Below, one piece after another: positions 27,192 through 36,234 of a DNA stretch of 64,000 nucleotides (positions are counted from its first letter, which is position 1; each line of letters opens with the position of its first letter). Position numbers and translations under genes: made by a program. The notes under the pieces were generated by a model that had not been told where the DNA came from, did no database searches, and saw nothing but the letters and a program-made list of their open reading frames with translations. Location: assembly GCF_031583025.1 (NCBI RefSeq), contig NZ_CP134062.1:6359234-6423233 (forward strand), in the 5' to 3' direction. The DNA is from Mycobacterium sp. Z3061 (GTDB taxonomy: Bacteria > Actinomycetota > Actinomycetes > Mycobacteriales > Mycobacteriaceae).

Positions 27192-28829
27192 CTATCGGGG
27201 TCCGGCCGGAGTCCCGGGAATGGCCTCCAGAAGCTGCCGGGTGTAGTCGTGGGCGGGCCTGGTGAACACCGCGTCGGCAGGCGCGTGCTCCACCACCCGA
27301 CCACCTCGCATCACCAGCACGTCATCGGAGATCTGCCGGACCACCGCCAGATCGTGGCTGATGAACAGGTAGGTGAGGCCAAGGTTGGCCTGCAGCTCGC
27401 CCAGCAGGTCGAGGATCTGCGCCTGCACCAGCACGTCGAGCGCCGACACCGCCTCATCGCAGACCAGGACATCGGGCCGCAGCGCGAGCGCCCGCGCGAT
27501 CGCGACCCGCTGCCGCTGGCCCCCGGAAAGCTCGCGGGGCAGTCGGTGGAACACCGACGACGGCAACGCCACCTGCTCCAGCAGCTCGCGCACCGTCTGC
27601 TCACGCCGGCGACGATCGCCGACCCGATGAATTCGGAGTGGCTCCTCGATGGCACGGAACACCGAGTACATCGGATCCAGACTGCTGTACGGGTTCTGGA
27701 AGACCGGCTGAATCCGGCGGCGGAAGGCCAGCGTCTGGCGCACCGCGTTGACGTCGGTTCCGTCGAAAACGACGCTGCCAGAGGTCGGTTGCAGCAGGCC
27801 CAGGACCATCCGCGCCACGGTCGACTTACCGGAGCCGGATTCGCCCACGATCGCCAGCGTGCTGGCACGCCGGACCCGGAACGAAACTCTATCCACCGCA
27901 AGGAATTCCGTTCGTCGCCAGGGCAGACCGCGAGTCTCCGGGTAGGTCTTCGTCAGCTCCGACACCACCACGATGTCGTCCTGCATCCCGGCATGTTCGG
28001 CCGCCGCGGCGGCCACCCGCTCCCGGATCTCGGTGGAGCGCCTGTCGCGTGCGGTCACAGACGGCGCCGCGGCCACCAGCCGCTGGGTGTACTCGTGCGC
28101 CGGCTCACGCAGAATGGACTGCGCGGCACCGGATTCCACCACCTTGCCGCGGTGGATGACCACCACCTGTTCAGCCCGCTCGGCGGCCAGCGCCAGGTCG
28201 TGGGTGATGAGCAGCAACGCGGTACCCAGTTCATCCGTGAGCCGCTGCAGGTGGTCGAGGACCTGGCGCTGCACGGTGACGTCCAGTGCCGACGTCGGTT
28301 CATCGGCGATCAGCAACCGGGGCCGCCCCGCCAGGCCGATCGCGATCAGCGCGCGCTGACACATGCCGCCGGACAGTTGGTGAGGGTATCGTCCGGCCTG
28401 CTTGGCCGGGTCCGGCATGCCGGCGTCGGCCAGTAACTGCACCGCGCGCCGTCGCGCATCGCGGCCATCGGTGTTGACGCGCAACGCCTCCCGGACCTGG
28501 AACCCGACCTTCCACACCGGATTGAGGTTGGTCATCGGATCCTGTGGCACGTAACCGATTTCGCGGCCTCTGATGGCGCGCATCAACCGCCGGTCGGCGC
28601 CGGTGATATCGCGACCGTCGAACGTGATGCGCCCAGCGGTGATTCGTCCCCCCGGGGACAGCAGCCCCAGGATCGCGGCCGCCGTGGTGGACTTCCCGGA
28701 GCCGGATTCGCCGACGACGGCCACGGTCTGACCGCGACCGACCCTGAGATCGACGCCGCGCAGCACCGGTTCGTCGGTACCGAACCGCACCTGCAGGCCC
28801 TCGACCGCCAGCAGAGCCTGCCCCGTCAT
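27192..28829 (-). CDS. dppD: Peptide ABC transporter ATP-binding protein (two ABC domains)
   Basis: This 545-residue protein has two fused ABC ATPase domains, matching DppD of M. tuberculosis. The first has GESGSGKSTTAA and signature LSGGMCQR; the second has GESGSGKSTVAR and LSGGQRQR. Both Walker B segments (LLIADEPTSALD; VLVCDEAVSALD) are present; the second has Ala-Val in place of Pro-Thr. ATG 28829 overlaps the dppC stop as ATGA; an in-frame GTG at 28838 is an alternative. It powers uptake through DppB/DppC with DppA as binding protein. Confidence 0.93.
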   Translation of the reverse strand: MTGQALLAVEGLQVRFGTDEPVLRGVDLRVGRGQTVAVVGESGSGKSTTAAAILGLLSPGGRITAGRITFDGRDITGADRRLMRAIRGREIGYVPQDPMTNLNPVWKVGFQVREALRVNTDGRDARRRAVQLLADAGMPDPAKQAGRYPHQLSGGMCQRALIAIGLAGRPRLLIADEPTSALDVTVQRQVLDHLQRLTDELGTALLLITHDLALAAERAEQVVVIHRGKVVESGAAQSILREPAHEYTQRLVAAAPSVTARDRRSTEIRERVAAAAAEHAGMQDDIVVVSELTKTYPETRGLPWRRTEFLAVDRVSFRVRRASTLAIVGESGSGKSTVARMVLGLLQPTSGSVVFDGTDVNAVRQTLAFRRRIQPVFQNPYSSLDPMYSVFRAIEEPLRIHRVGDRRRREQTVRELLEQVALPSSVFHRLPRELSGGQRQRVAIARALALRPDVLVCDEAVSALDVLVQAQILDLLGELQANLGLTYLFISHDLAVVRQISDDVLVMRGGRVVEHAPADAVFTRPAHDYTRQLLEAIPGTPAGPR

Positions 28830-29647
28830 GCCCGCCACGCCCGTGACGCCGGATCCAGCCCATCACGTAGCGCATCACCCATCATCATGAACGCCAGCAC
28901 CGTAATCGCGAGGGCCCCAGCGGGATAGAACAGAATCGCGGAGCCCGCCCGCAGCCGCATCTGTGCCACACTGATGTCCCCGCCCCAGGACACCACCGAC
29001 GTCGGCAGCCCAACGCCGAGATACGACAGGGTGGCTTCGGTGACGATGAAGACGCCGAGCGCGATCGTGGACACGGCGATCACCGGGCCCATCGCATTGG
29101 GCACCACGTGCCGGAGCAGCGTTCGAAAACGACTCAGGCCCAAGGCCTCCGCCGCCAGCACGTAGTCGCTGCCCCGGACTTCGAGCACCGAACTGCGAGC
29201 GATGCGTGCCACCTGCGGCCACCCGAAAAGGGCAAGTATCGCGACCACGGTCCACACCGTGCGATGGTGCATGACCTGCATCAGCACGATGGCCGCCAGT
29301 AGCAACGGCAGTGCGAAGAAGACGTCGGTGACCCGGGAGACCAACGCGTCGACCCAGCTTCCGTAGAACCCCGCCAACGCACCCAGCGTCCCCCCGACGA
29401 CGAACACGGCCAGCGTCGCGCCCAACCCGACGGTGACCGAGGCCCGCGCACCGTGAATGGTCCGCGAATAGATGTCGTGGCCCTGTAGGTCGGTACCGAA
29501 CCAGTGCGCCGCCGACGGGGGCAGCAGGCTCTGGGCCGGATCGGCGTAGCCGGGGTCGACGCCGGTGAACAACGCCGGAAACGCGGCAACCAGCAGGATC
29601 AGCACGATCAACGCCGCCGCGATGAGGAACTTGGGGCGTCTATACAT
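28826..29647 (-). CDS. dppC: Peptide ABC transporter permease DppC
   Basis: This 273-residue membrane protein has about six helices. The permease EAA loop is visible as EALGLSRFRTLLRHVVPNAMG. The N-terminal segment includes HWFGTDLQGHDIYSR, characteristic of the DppC/OppC family. ATG 29647 overlaps the dppB end by eight bases, indicating coupling. It forms the channel with DppB. Confidence 0.93.
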   Translation of the reverse strand: MYRRPKFLIAAALIVLILLVAAFPALFTGVDPGYADPAQSLLPPSAAHWFGTDLQGHDIYSRTIHGARASVTVGLGATLAVFVVGGTLGALAGFYGSWVDALVSRVTDVFFALPLLLAAIVLMQVMHHRTVWTVVAILALFGWPQVARIARSSVLEVRGSDYVLAAEALGLSRFRTLLRHVVPNAMGPVIAVSTIALGVFIVTEATLSYLGVGLPTSVVSWGGDISVAQMRLRAGSAILFYPAGALAITVLAFMMMGDALRDGLDPASRAWRA

Positions 29648-30566
29648 AACGGATCCGCGGGTCCAGCGCCGCATACAGCAGGTCCACCAACAAATTGCTG
29701 ACCAGATAGATCAGCACCAGCACCGTCACGATCGACACGACCGTGGGCGCCTCCTGGCGGGTGACCGCCTGATACAGCACGCCACCGACGCCGTGAATAT
29801 TGAAGATCCCCTCGGTGACGATTGCGCCGCCCATCAGTGCTCCGAGATCGGCACCGAGAAAAGTGACCACGGGGATCAGCGAGTTGCGCAGGATGTGGAC
29901 CGTCACCACCCGGGGCCGGGACAGCCCCTTGGCCGTTGCGGTCCGCACGTAGTCGGAGTGCGCGTTGGCGGCGACCGCGGACCGCGTCAACCGCACCACG
30001 TAGGCGAACGACACCAGGCCCAGCACGATTCCGGGCAGCAGCAACCGCCCGAACGTGGCGCGGCCGCCGACAGTGACCGGTGCCCAGCCAAGCCTGACGC
30101 CGAATACGAACTGCGCCAGAAATCCCAGCACGAAAATCGGGATGGCGATGATGACCAGCCCGGTGACCAACACAGTGGCGTCGAAGATGCCACCCTGACG
30201 CAGCCCGGCGATCACCCCGAACCCGATGCCCAGCACGCCTTCCACCACCAGTGCGATCAGAGCCAGCCGGATCGTCACCGGAAAGGCATGCGCCAGAACA
30301 GCACTGACCGGCAGGCCGGAATAGGCGCGGCCCAGGTCGCCATGCACGAGTCCACCCAGATAGCGCAGATACTGCAACAGAAACGGATCGTCGAGGTGGT
30401 AGCGGGCGCGCAGTTGGGCCGTCACCTCCGGGCTCAGCGGCCGATCGCCGGCGATCGCGGCGACCGGGTCACCCGGCAGCAGAAAAACCATGCCGTAGAT
30501 CAGCAGCGTGGCACCCAGGAAGACCGGGATCATGAGGGCGATCCGGCGCAGTACGTACCAGCCCAT
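29640..30566 (-). CDS. dppB: Peptide ABC transporter permease DppB
   Basis: This 308-residue permease has an N-terminal helix (RRIALMIPVFLGATLLIYG) followed by LLPGDPV, and the EAA-type loop (RTATAKGLSRPRVVTVHILRNSL). About six membrane helices are expected. ATG 30566 lies one base beyond the dppA stop. Length and motifs are normal for the family. Confidence 0.93.
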   Translation of the reverse strand: MGWYVLRRIALMIPVFLGATLLIYGMVFLLPGDPVAAIAGDRPLSPEVTAQLRARYHLDDPFLLQYLRYLGGLVHGDLGRAYSGLPVSAVLAHAFPVTIRLALIALVVEGVLGIGFGVIAGLRQGGIFDATVLVTGLVIIAIPIFVLGFLAQFVFGVRLGWAPVTVGGRATFGRLLLPGIVLGLVSFAYVVRLTRSAVAANAHSDYVRTATAKGLSRPRVVTVHILRNSLIPVVTFLGADLGALMGGAIVTEGIFNIHGVGGVLYQAVTRQEAPTVVSIVTVLVLIYLVSNLLVDLLYAALDPRIRYV

Positions 30567-30567
30567 T

Positions 30568-32181
30568 TCAGCCCTTCACGATGTGCTCGTAGTCGGGCAG
30601 TCCGTTCCAGGTGGGCTTGACGTTGCTGACCTGGCTCGACCATCCGATGACACTGATGTAGTACCACAACGGGACGGCGGGCATGTCGTGCAACAGGATT
30701 CGTTGCGCCACGTTGGCCAGCACGTCCGCCTGGTGCAGGTCCGGCGCCGCCTCGGCAGCCTTCAGCGCGGCATCGAATTCCGGGCTGGAGTATCCGACGT
30801 CGTTGGATCCGGCGCCGGTCGCGTACAGCGGCGCCAGGAACTCGATCATCGACGGATAGTCGCCGATCCAGCCGGCGCGAAACGCGGAGTCGATGGTGCG
30901 GTTGGTGATCTGGGTGCGGAACCCGGCGAAGGTCGGTTGCGGTGCCCCGACCGCGTCGATGCCCAGCGTGTTCTTGATGCTGTTGGCCACCGCGTCCACC
31001 CACTCCTGATGGCCGCTGTCGGCGTTGTAGGCGATGGCGTATCTGCCCGTCCATGTCGATATCGCGTTAGCCTGCGCCCATAGTTGCTGCGCCCGTTGCG
31101 GGTTGAAGTCCAGCGCGTCGTTGCCGGGGATGTCGGGATCGAAGCCCGGCAACGAGCTTGCGGTGAAATCGCGCGCTGGACTGCGTGTTCCATTGAAAAT
31201 CTGCTGGCAGATCTGCGGGCGGTTGATGGCCGCCGATATCGCCAGCCGGCGCAGCCTCCCCTCCTCACCACCGAAATGCCGCAGCCGCAACGGAGTATCG
31301 AGAGACTGACTGACGGCCACCGGTCCCTTGACGGCATTGCCACCCAGGTCGCGCTGGTAGATGGTCAGCGCGCTGGACGGAATCGTGTCCAGCACATCGA
31401 GATTGCCCGAGAGCAGGTCGGCGTAGGCGGTGTCCAGGTTGGCGTAGAACTCGAACCGCAATCCCTTGTTCCGGGGTATGCGGTTGCCGTGGTAGTCGGG
31501 GTTGGCCACCAGGTCGATCTTCACGTTGTGTTCCCATGCCGGCCCGTCGAGACCGTCGGCCAACTTGTAGGGACCGTCGCCCACCGGATGGCGACCGAAA
31601 GCCGGCATATCGCGAAAAGCCGAGGAGGGCAACGGATAAAACGCGTTGTGGCCCAGGCTCAGCATGAAGTCGATGGTCGGCGCCCGCAACAGCACGGTGA
31701 ATTCGAGATCGCTCACCACGCGCAGCCCGGACATGGTGGTCGGCTTGCCGTCACCGGGCGCCTGCGACAGACCGTCGAATCCTTCAATCGGGCTGAAGAA
31801 CTGCTGCTGCAGTTGGGCATTGACCCCTGCCGCCCCGTAATTCCAGGCGTCGACGAACGAGTGGGCCGTCACCGAAGAGCCGTCAGTGAATGTCCAGCCC
31901 GGTTTGAGGACGATCCGGTAGTTGATGTTGTCGGGGGTCTCGATCGACTGCGCGACTTCCAGCGAGGGCCGCCCGGACGAGTCGTAGGACACCAGGCCGG
32001 CGAACAGCCGGTCGACGATGCGGCCGCCGTTGCTGTCGTTGGTGCCGGTCGGGATCAGTGGGTTGGGCGGTTCGCCGCCGTTGACCACCACCGCGTCGGG
32101 GGTGAGCATCCCGCCGCCGCATCCAGCCAGGCAACCGGCCACCAACAGGGCCGCCAGCACCGTCCGCATCATCCGACGCAC
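30568..32181 (-). CDS. dppA: Periplasmic peptide/heme-binding lipoprotein DppA
   Basis: This 537-residue family-5 solute-binding protein has a lipoprotein signal peptide whose lipobox is AGCLAGC, so it is anchored by an acylated Cys. The SBP-5 fold is marked by GWTFTDGSSVTAHSFVDAWN and later YNADSGHQEWVDAVANSI. In M. tuberculosis DppA binds tetrapeptides and takes part in heme acquisition. The GTG at 32181 is used; an ATG four codons later would also give a full signal peptide. It is preceded by a DUF4232 gene 17 bases upstream. Confidence 0.92.
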   Translation of the reverse strand: MRRMMRTVLAALLVAGCLAGCGGGMLTPDAVVVNGGEPPNPLIPTGTNDSNGGRIVDRLFAGLVSYDSSGRPSLEVAQSIETPDNINYRIVLKPGWTFTDGSSVTAHSFVDAWNYGAAGVNAQLQQQFFSPIEGFDGLSQAPGDGKPTTMSGLRVVSDLEFTVLLRAPTIDFMLSLGHNAFYPLPSSAFRDMPAFGRHPVGDGPYKLADGLDGPAWEHNVKIDLVANPDYHGNRIPRNKGLRFEFYANLDTAYADLLSGNLDVLDTIPSSALTIYQRDLGGNAVKGPVAVSQSLDTPLRLRHFGGEEGRLRRLAISAAINRPQICQQIFNGTRSPARDFTASSLPGFDPDIPGNDALDFNPQRAQQLWAQANAISTWTGRYAIAYNADSGHQEWVDAVANSIKNTLGIDAVGAPQPTFAGFRTQITNRTIDSAFRAGWIGDYPSMIEFLAPLYATGAGSNDVGYSSPEFDAALKAAEAAPDLHQADVLANVAQRILLHDMPAVPLWYYISVIGWSSQVSNVKPTWNGLPDYEHIVKG

Positions 32182-32198
32182 ACCAGCGACCCTAGAGG

Positions 32199-32723
32199 CT
32201 AAGACGGCGGCACCGGCTCGATGATCACCTGCGTGACCGGATGCACCTGCAACTGGCAGCCCTCGATCGCCGCCGCCACGGTGACGCTCTCACCCCCACC
32301 GGGAGGGGTGACGCTCAGCTCCGTGTAGTTCGGACAGGGGTCGCCGCCGGAATTGACCGACATGCCCTCCACCACCGCCTCAGCGCGCTGCGACGGTGAC
32401 ACCGTGACGGTGGGAGGCACATCTGAGCTGTTGGGCAGACCTCCCATGTATCCGCGCAGGGTGGGCTGCGCCGTGATCGGCGGCCCGCCGCTGCCCGATT
32501 CCACTGTGGGATAACCGGTGAGCGTGCACGGCGCCGCGCCGGGAGCCGCCGCGAATATCAGTGTTACCGCGCGGTGGCCGACGGCGGCCTCGGGTCCGGC
32601 GGCGGTGACCACGAGCTGCCCGGACGGGCACGGCGCGAGGTCGGTCGGAGCCGCCCAGGCGGGCGGGGCGGCGAAGCTTGCTGCGATGGCCAGAGCGGCC
32701 ACGATCCGAAGTGCGGTAGCCAT
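32199..32723 (-). CDS. Secreted DUF4232 protein
   Basis: This 174-residue protein has a signal peptide (ALRIVAALAIAASFAAPPAWA) and a DUF4232-type beta-sandwich: LAPCPSGQLVVTAAG, CTLTGYPTVE and C-terminal CQLQVHP. Several Cys are available for disulfides. Function of the family is unknown. It lies 17 bases before dppA and is probably the first gene of the dpp transcript. A CACAAT box seven bases before ATG 32723 may be its -10 element, divergent from the acs promoter. Confidence 0.82.
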   Translation of the reverse strand: MATALRIVAALAIAASFAAPPAWAAPTDLAPCPSGQLVVTAAGPEAAVGHRAVTLIFAAAPGAAPCTLTGYPTVESGSGGPPITAQPTLRGYMGGLPNSSDVPPTVTVSPSQRAEAVVEGMSVNSGGDPCPNYTELSVTPPGGGESVTVAAAIEGCQLQVHPVTQVIIEPVPPS

Positions 32724-32795
32724 GCCCCGAATTGTGCGGCAGGTGGTCTCCAGGTGACGAATCGAAGCCCTCAGGCTCCCGCGCCGCCGCGGAGT

Positions 32796-32801
32796 TACGC
32801 T
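32796..32801 (+). promoter_or_regulatory. -10 box (TACGCT) of the leaderless acs gene
   Basis: TACGCT is followed by seven bases and GTG 32809. Confidence 0.55.
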
Positions 32802-32808
32802 CACATCC

Positions 32809-34761
32809 GTGACCGCGACCGAAGAGGGACATCCCACGGCTTACCCGCCCCCGGCACAGTTCGCCGAACAGGCCAACGCCCGCCCGGAGCTCTACGAACA
32901 GGCCGAAGACGACCGGCTGGCGTTCTGGGCGGCGCAGGCCGACCGGCTGTCCTGGGCGACGCCGCATACCGAGGTCCTGGACTGGTCCGACGCGCCGTTC
33001 GCCAAGTGGTTCGTCGGCGGCAAGCTCAACGTCGCCTACAACTGCGTGGACCGCCATGTGGAGGCCGGCAACGGTGACCGGGTCGCCATCCACTGGGAAG
33101 GCGAACCGCAGGACCACCGCCGCACCCTGACCTACGCGCAACTGCAGCAGGAAGTGTGCAAGGCCGCCAACGCGCTGACCGAACTGGGCCTGGTCGCCGG
33201 TGATCGGGTCGCCATCTACCTGCCGCTCATTCCCGAGGCGGTGATCGCGATGCTGGCCTGCGCACGCCTGGGCGTCATGCACAGCGTGGTGTTCGGCGGC
33301 TTCACCGCGCATGCGCTGCGGACCCGGATCGCCGACGCCGACGCCAAGCTGCTGATCACCGCCGACGGGCAGTTCCGCCGCGGCAAGCCGGCCCCGTTGA
33401 AGGAGGCCGCCGACGAGGCCGTCTCGGTCGACGACAGTCCCGTCGAACATGTTCTGGTGGTGCGGCGCACCGGAATCGACGTGTCGTGGAACGACGACCG
33501 CGACCTGTGGTGGCACGACGTCGTGGACAAGGCTTCGCCCGAGCACACGCCCGAGGCATTCGACGCCGAGCAGCCCCTGTTCCTGCTGTACACCTCGGGC
33601 ACCACCGGCAAGCCCAAGGGCATCGTGCATACCAGCGGTGGGTACCTGACGCAGTGCGCGTACACGATGCACGCCATCTTCGACGTCAAACCGGAGACCG
33701 ACGTGTTCTGGTGCACCGCCGACATCGGCTGGGTCACCGGGCACACCTACGGTGTCTATGGTCCGCTGTCCAACGGCATCACCGAAGTGCTCTACGAGGG
33801 CACGCCCAACACTCCAAGCGAGCACCGGCATTTCGAGATCATCGAAAAGTACGGCGTCACAATCTATTACACGGCACCGACGCTGATCCGCACCTTCATG
33901 AAGTGGGGCCGCGAGATCCCCGACGCCCACGACCTGTCGAGTATCCGGCTACTCGGTTCGGTCGGCGAGATCATCAACCCCGAGGCGTGGCGGTGGTACC
34001 GCGACGTCATCGGCGGCGACCAGGTGCCGGTGGTGGACACCTGGTGGCAGACCGAAACCGGGTCGGCGATGATCTCGCCGCTGCCCGGCGTCAGCGAGGT
34101 CAAACCGGGTTCGGCCATGACCCCGCTGCCCGGCATCTCGGCGAAGATCGTCGACGACCACGGCGACCCGCTGCCCCCGGACGCCGAAGGGGAAACCCAC
34201 GTCACCGGCTATCTGGTACTGGACCAACCCTGGCCGTCGATGCTGCGCGGCATCTGGGGCGACCCGGAGCGGTACCGCAAGACCTACTGGTCGAAGTTCG
34301 CCGACCAGGGCTACTACTTCGCCGGCGACGGCGCCCGCTTCGATCCGGACGGCGCGATCTGGGTGCTCGGACGCATCGACGACGTCATGAATATCTCCGG
34401 GCACCGCATTTCCACCGCGGAGGTCGAGTCGGCACTCGTCGGACACCGCGGGGTGGCCGAGGCCGCGGTGGTCGGCGTGACCGACGACACCACCGGCCAG
34501 GCCATCTGCGCGTTCGTCGTGCTGCGCTCCAACTACGAGGTCAGTGAGGGCACCGTCGAGGAGTTGCGCGCCGAGGTTGCCCACGAGATCTCGCCGATCG
34601 CCAAGCCGCGCGAGGTGCACATCGTGCCGGAATTGCCGAAGACCCGCAGCGGCAAGATCATGCGCCGCTTGCTGCGCGACATCGCCGAGAACCGCGACCT
34701 GGGTGACACGTCAACGCTGTTGGATCCCAACGTGTTCGACGCCATCCGCGAGGCGAAGTAA
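32809..34761 (+). CDS. acs: Acetyl-CoA synthetase
   Basis: This 650-residue AMP-forming ligase converts acetate, ATP and CoA to acetyl-CoA. The adenylation motifs are YTSGTTGKPKGIVH, WWQTETG and the hinge region YFAGDGARFDPDGAIWVLGR. The catalytic Lys lies in PKTRSGKIMRR; in mycobacteria this Lys is acetylated under control of the cAMP-dependent acetyltransferase Mt-Pat, which links the gene to the cAMP genes elsewhere in the window. Length is normal. GTG 32809 is supported by the leaderless promoter box. Confidence 0.97.
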   Translation: MTATEEGHPTAYPPPAQFAEQANARPELYEQAEDDRLAFWAAQADRLSWATPHTEVLDWSDAPFAKWFVGGKLNVAYNCVDRHVEAGNGDRVAIHWEGEPQDHRRTLTYAQLQQEVCKAANALTELGLVAGDRVAIYLPLIPEAVIAMLACARLGVMHSVVFGGFTAHALRTRIADADAKLLITADGQFRRGKPAPLKEAADEAVSVDDSPVEHVLVVRRTGIDVSWNDDRDLWWHDVVDKASPEHTPEAFDAEQPLFLLYTSGTTGKPKGIVHTSGGYLTQCAYTMHAIFDVKPETDVFWCTADIGWVTGHTYGVYGPLSNGITEVLYEGTPNTPSEHRHFEIIEKYGVTIYYTAPTLIRTFMKWGREIPDAHDLSSIRLLGSVGEIINPEAWRWYRDVIGGDQVPVVDTWWQTETGSAMISPLPGVSEVKPGSAMTPLPGISAKIVDDHGDPLPPDAEGETHVTGYLVLDQPWPSMLRGIWGDPERYRKTYWSKFADQGYYFAGDGARFDPDGAIWVLGRIDDVMNISGHRISTAEVESALVGHRGVAEAAVVGVTDDTTGQAICAFVVLRSNYEVSEGTVEELRAEVAHEISPIAKPREVHIVPELPKTRSGKIMRRLLRDIAENRDLGDTSTLLDPNVFDAIREAK

Positions 34762-34762
34762 C

Positions 34763-35506
34763 TCAGCCGATCGGGACGAAGCCGGAGCCGGGCCGGTTCT
34801 TGGCGACGATGTCGTCCAGGTCGGTGTTGATCGACATCACCACGGCAGGTGTGTGTAGCGGGATGTATTTGGTGATGCAGCTGGGCAGGCTGTCACTGAA
34901 GGCGCCGTGGATCATCCCGACCAGCAGGTTGTCGACGGTCACCGGGGCACCGGAGTCGCCCGGCCCGCCGCAGACCTGCATCAGGATGCTGCCCGGGTCC
35001 TGGCCCGGTCCCCAGGTGACGCCGCACGAGTTGCCGGTGGTGCGGCCCTGCTTGCAGGCAACCTGGCCGAATACCGGTTCCGGGCCGATGCCGTTGATCG
35101 CGAATCCGTTGACGTTGTTGACCGGGTTCACCTTGGCCGGGTCGAACTTGATCACCGCGTAGTCCAGGCCGTCGTTACCGGCCACCATGGTGCCGACCTG
35201 ACCATGACCTTCGGCGCCCTCCGCGGCGACCGGCGCACCGGGTCCGCCGCAGTGCGCCGAGGTGAAGCCGATCAGGTCACCGAACTTGTCGTGTCCGATC
35301 GTGGTCAGCGTGCACAGCGTGCCGGTGTTGACGACGATGCCCGATCCGCCGCCCAGCGCAACCTTGTCGTCCGCGGACGCGGTGTTAGCCGGCAAAAACA
35401 GAAGGCCCAGGAGAACGGCCAGGACGGCCGCGGCAGAACCCGATTTCAAGGCGGGTTTCAAGCCGCATCGCGCCTTCTGCAAAGTGGTACCCCGTTCGGT
35501 TGTCAA
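34763..35506 (-). CDS. Secreted trypsin-like serine protease (Rv3668c-like)
   Basis: This S1-family protein of up to 247 residues has a signal peptide (AAAVLAVLLGLLFLPANTASA). The catalytic triad is visible as TSAHC, GLDYAVIKFD and GPGDSGAPV, so it should be active. Five or more Cys can form disulfides. The TTG at 35506 gives the longest frame but has no ribosome site; a later TTG is possible, and only the signal peptide N-terminus is affected. It converges on acs with a one-base gap. Confidence 0.85.
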   Translation of the reverse strand: MTTERGTTLQKARCGLKPALKSGSAAAVLAVLLGLLFLPANTASADDKVALGGGSGIVVNTGTLCTLTTIGHDKFGDLIGFTSAHCGGPGAPVAAEGAEGHGQVGTMVAGNDGLDYAVIKFDPAKVNPVNNVNGFAINGIGPEPVFGQVACKQGRTTGNSCGVTWGPGQDPGSILMQVCGGPGDSGAPVTVDNLLVGMIHGAFSDSLPSCITKYIPLHTPAVVMSINTDLDDIVAKNRPGSGFVPIG

Positions 35507-35691
35507 AGATTGGAGTGAGGAATCTCAGACCAGTGGGCCAGTGTAGAGGATCAACGCCTCCAGTCCGCCGCACTGCGACGGCCCTCGGCTGGCCTCGTCC
35601 GGTGCCGGGCCGCATGGCAACATAAACCGCGACGACGCGCGCTGCGCGGCCCGCAGGGACACCGGCAAGCGCGAAACGGAGAGGACCGTCT

Positions 35692-36234
35692 GTGAGCAAA
35701 CCCGATCGCAAGAACGGTGTGCCGAGCACGCTGACCACGATCCCGCTGACCGACCCGCATGCCAGGGCCGGCGAGCCGTCGGTCGGTGACCTGATCAAAG
35801 ACGTCACAGCCCAGATGTCGACCCTGGTGCGCGCCGAGGTCGAGTTGGCTCGCGCGGAGATCACCCGCGATGTCAAAAAGGGCCTGACCGGCAGCGTCTT
35901 CTTCATCTCCGCGCTGGTGGTGCTGTTCTACTCGACGTTCTTCTTCTTCTTTTTCCTGGCCGAGCTGCTGGACAACTGGGTGTGGCGCTGGGCCGCGTTC
36001 CTCATCGTCTTCGGGATCATGGTCGTCGTCACCGTGGCGCTGGCACTGTTCGGCTTCTTAAAGGTGCGCAGGATCCGCGGGCCGCAGAAGACCATCGAAT
36101 CCGTCAAAGAAGCTCGTACCGCCTTCGCCCCGGGCCACGACAAGACACCGGCCGGCCCCAGACAACTCCCCGAACACCACGGCAAGCACGAGAAGCCGGA
36201 GACCAGCGCTCCCACCGATCCCTCGGGCTGGTAG
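35692..36234 (+). CDS. Actinobacterial holin-X/phage holin-like membrane protein (Rv3669-like)
   Basis: This 180-residue protein has two central hydrophobic helices (SVFFISALVVLFYSTFFFFFFLAEL; RWAAFLIVFGIMVVVTVALALFGF, given in part) and a conserved cytoplasmic helix before them (LIKDVTAQMSTLVRAEVELARAEI). That layout is the Holin-X/DUF1469 type. GTG 35692 follows GGAGAGGA. It ends directly at the ephE start (TAG then ATG), so the two are co-transcribed. Its function is not established. Confidence 0.85.
   Translation: MSKPDRKNGVPSTLTTIPLTDPHARAGEPSVGDLIKDVTAQMSTLVRAEVELARAEITRDVKKGLTGSVFFISALVVLFYSTFFFFFFLAELLDNWVWRWAAFLIVFGIMVVVTVALALFGFLKVRRIRGPQKTIESVKEARTAFAPGHDKTPAGPRQLPEHHGKHEKPETSAPTDPSGW

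Noticed and set aside
29565..30620. Long His/Gln-rich plus-strand frame antisense to dppB/dppC
   Set aside because: Shadow of two clear permease genes; residue composition is not protein-like.
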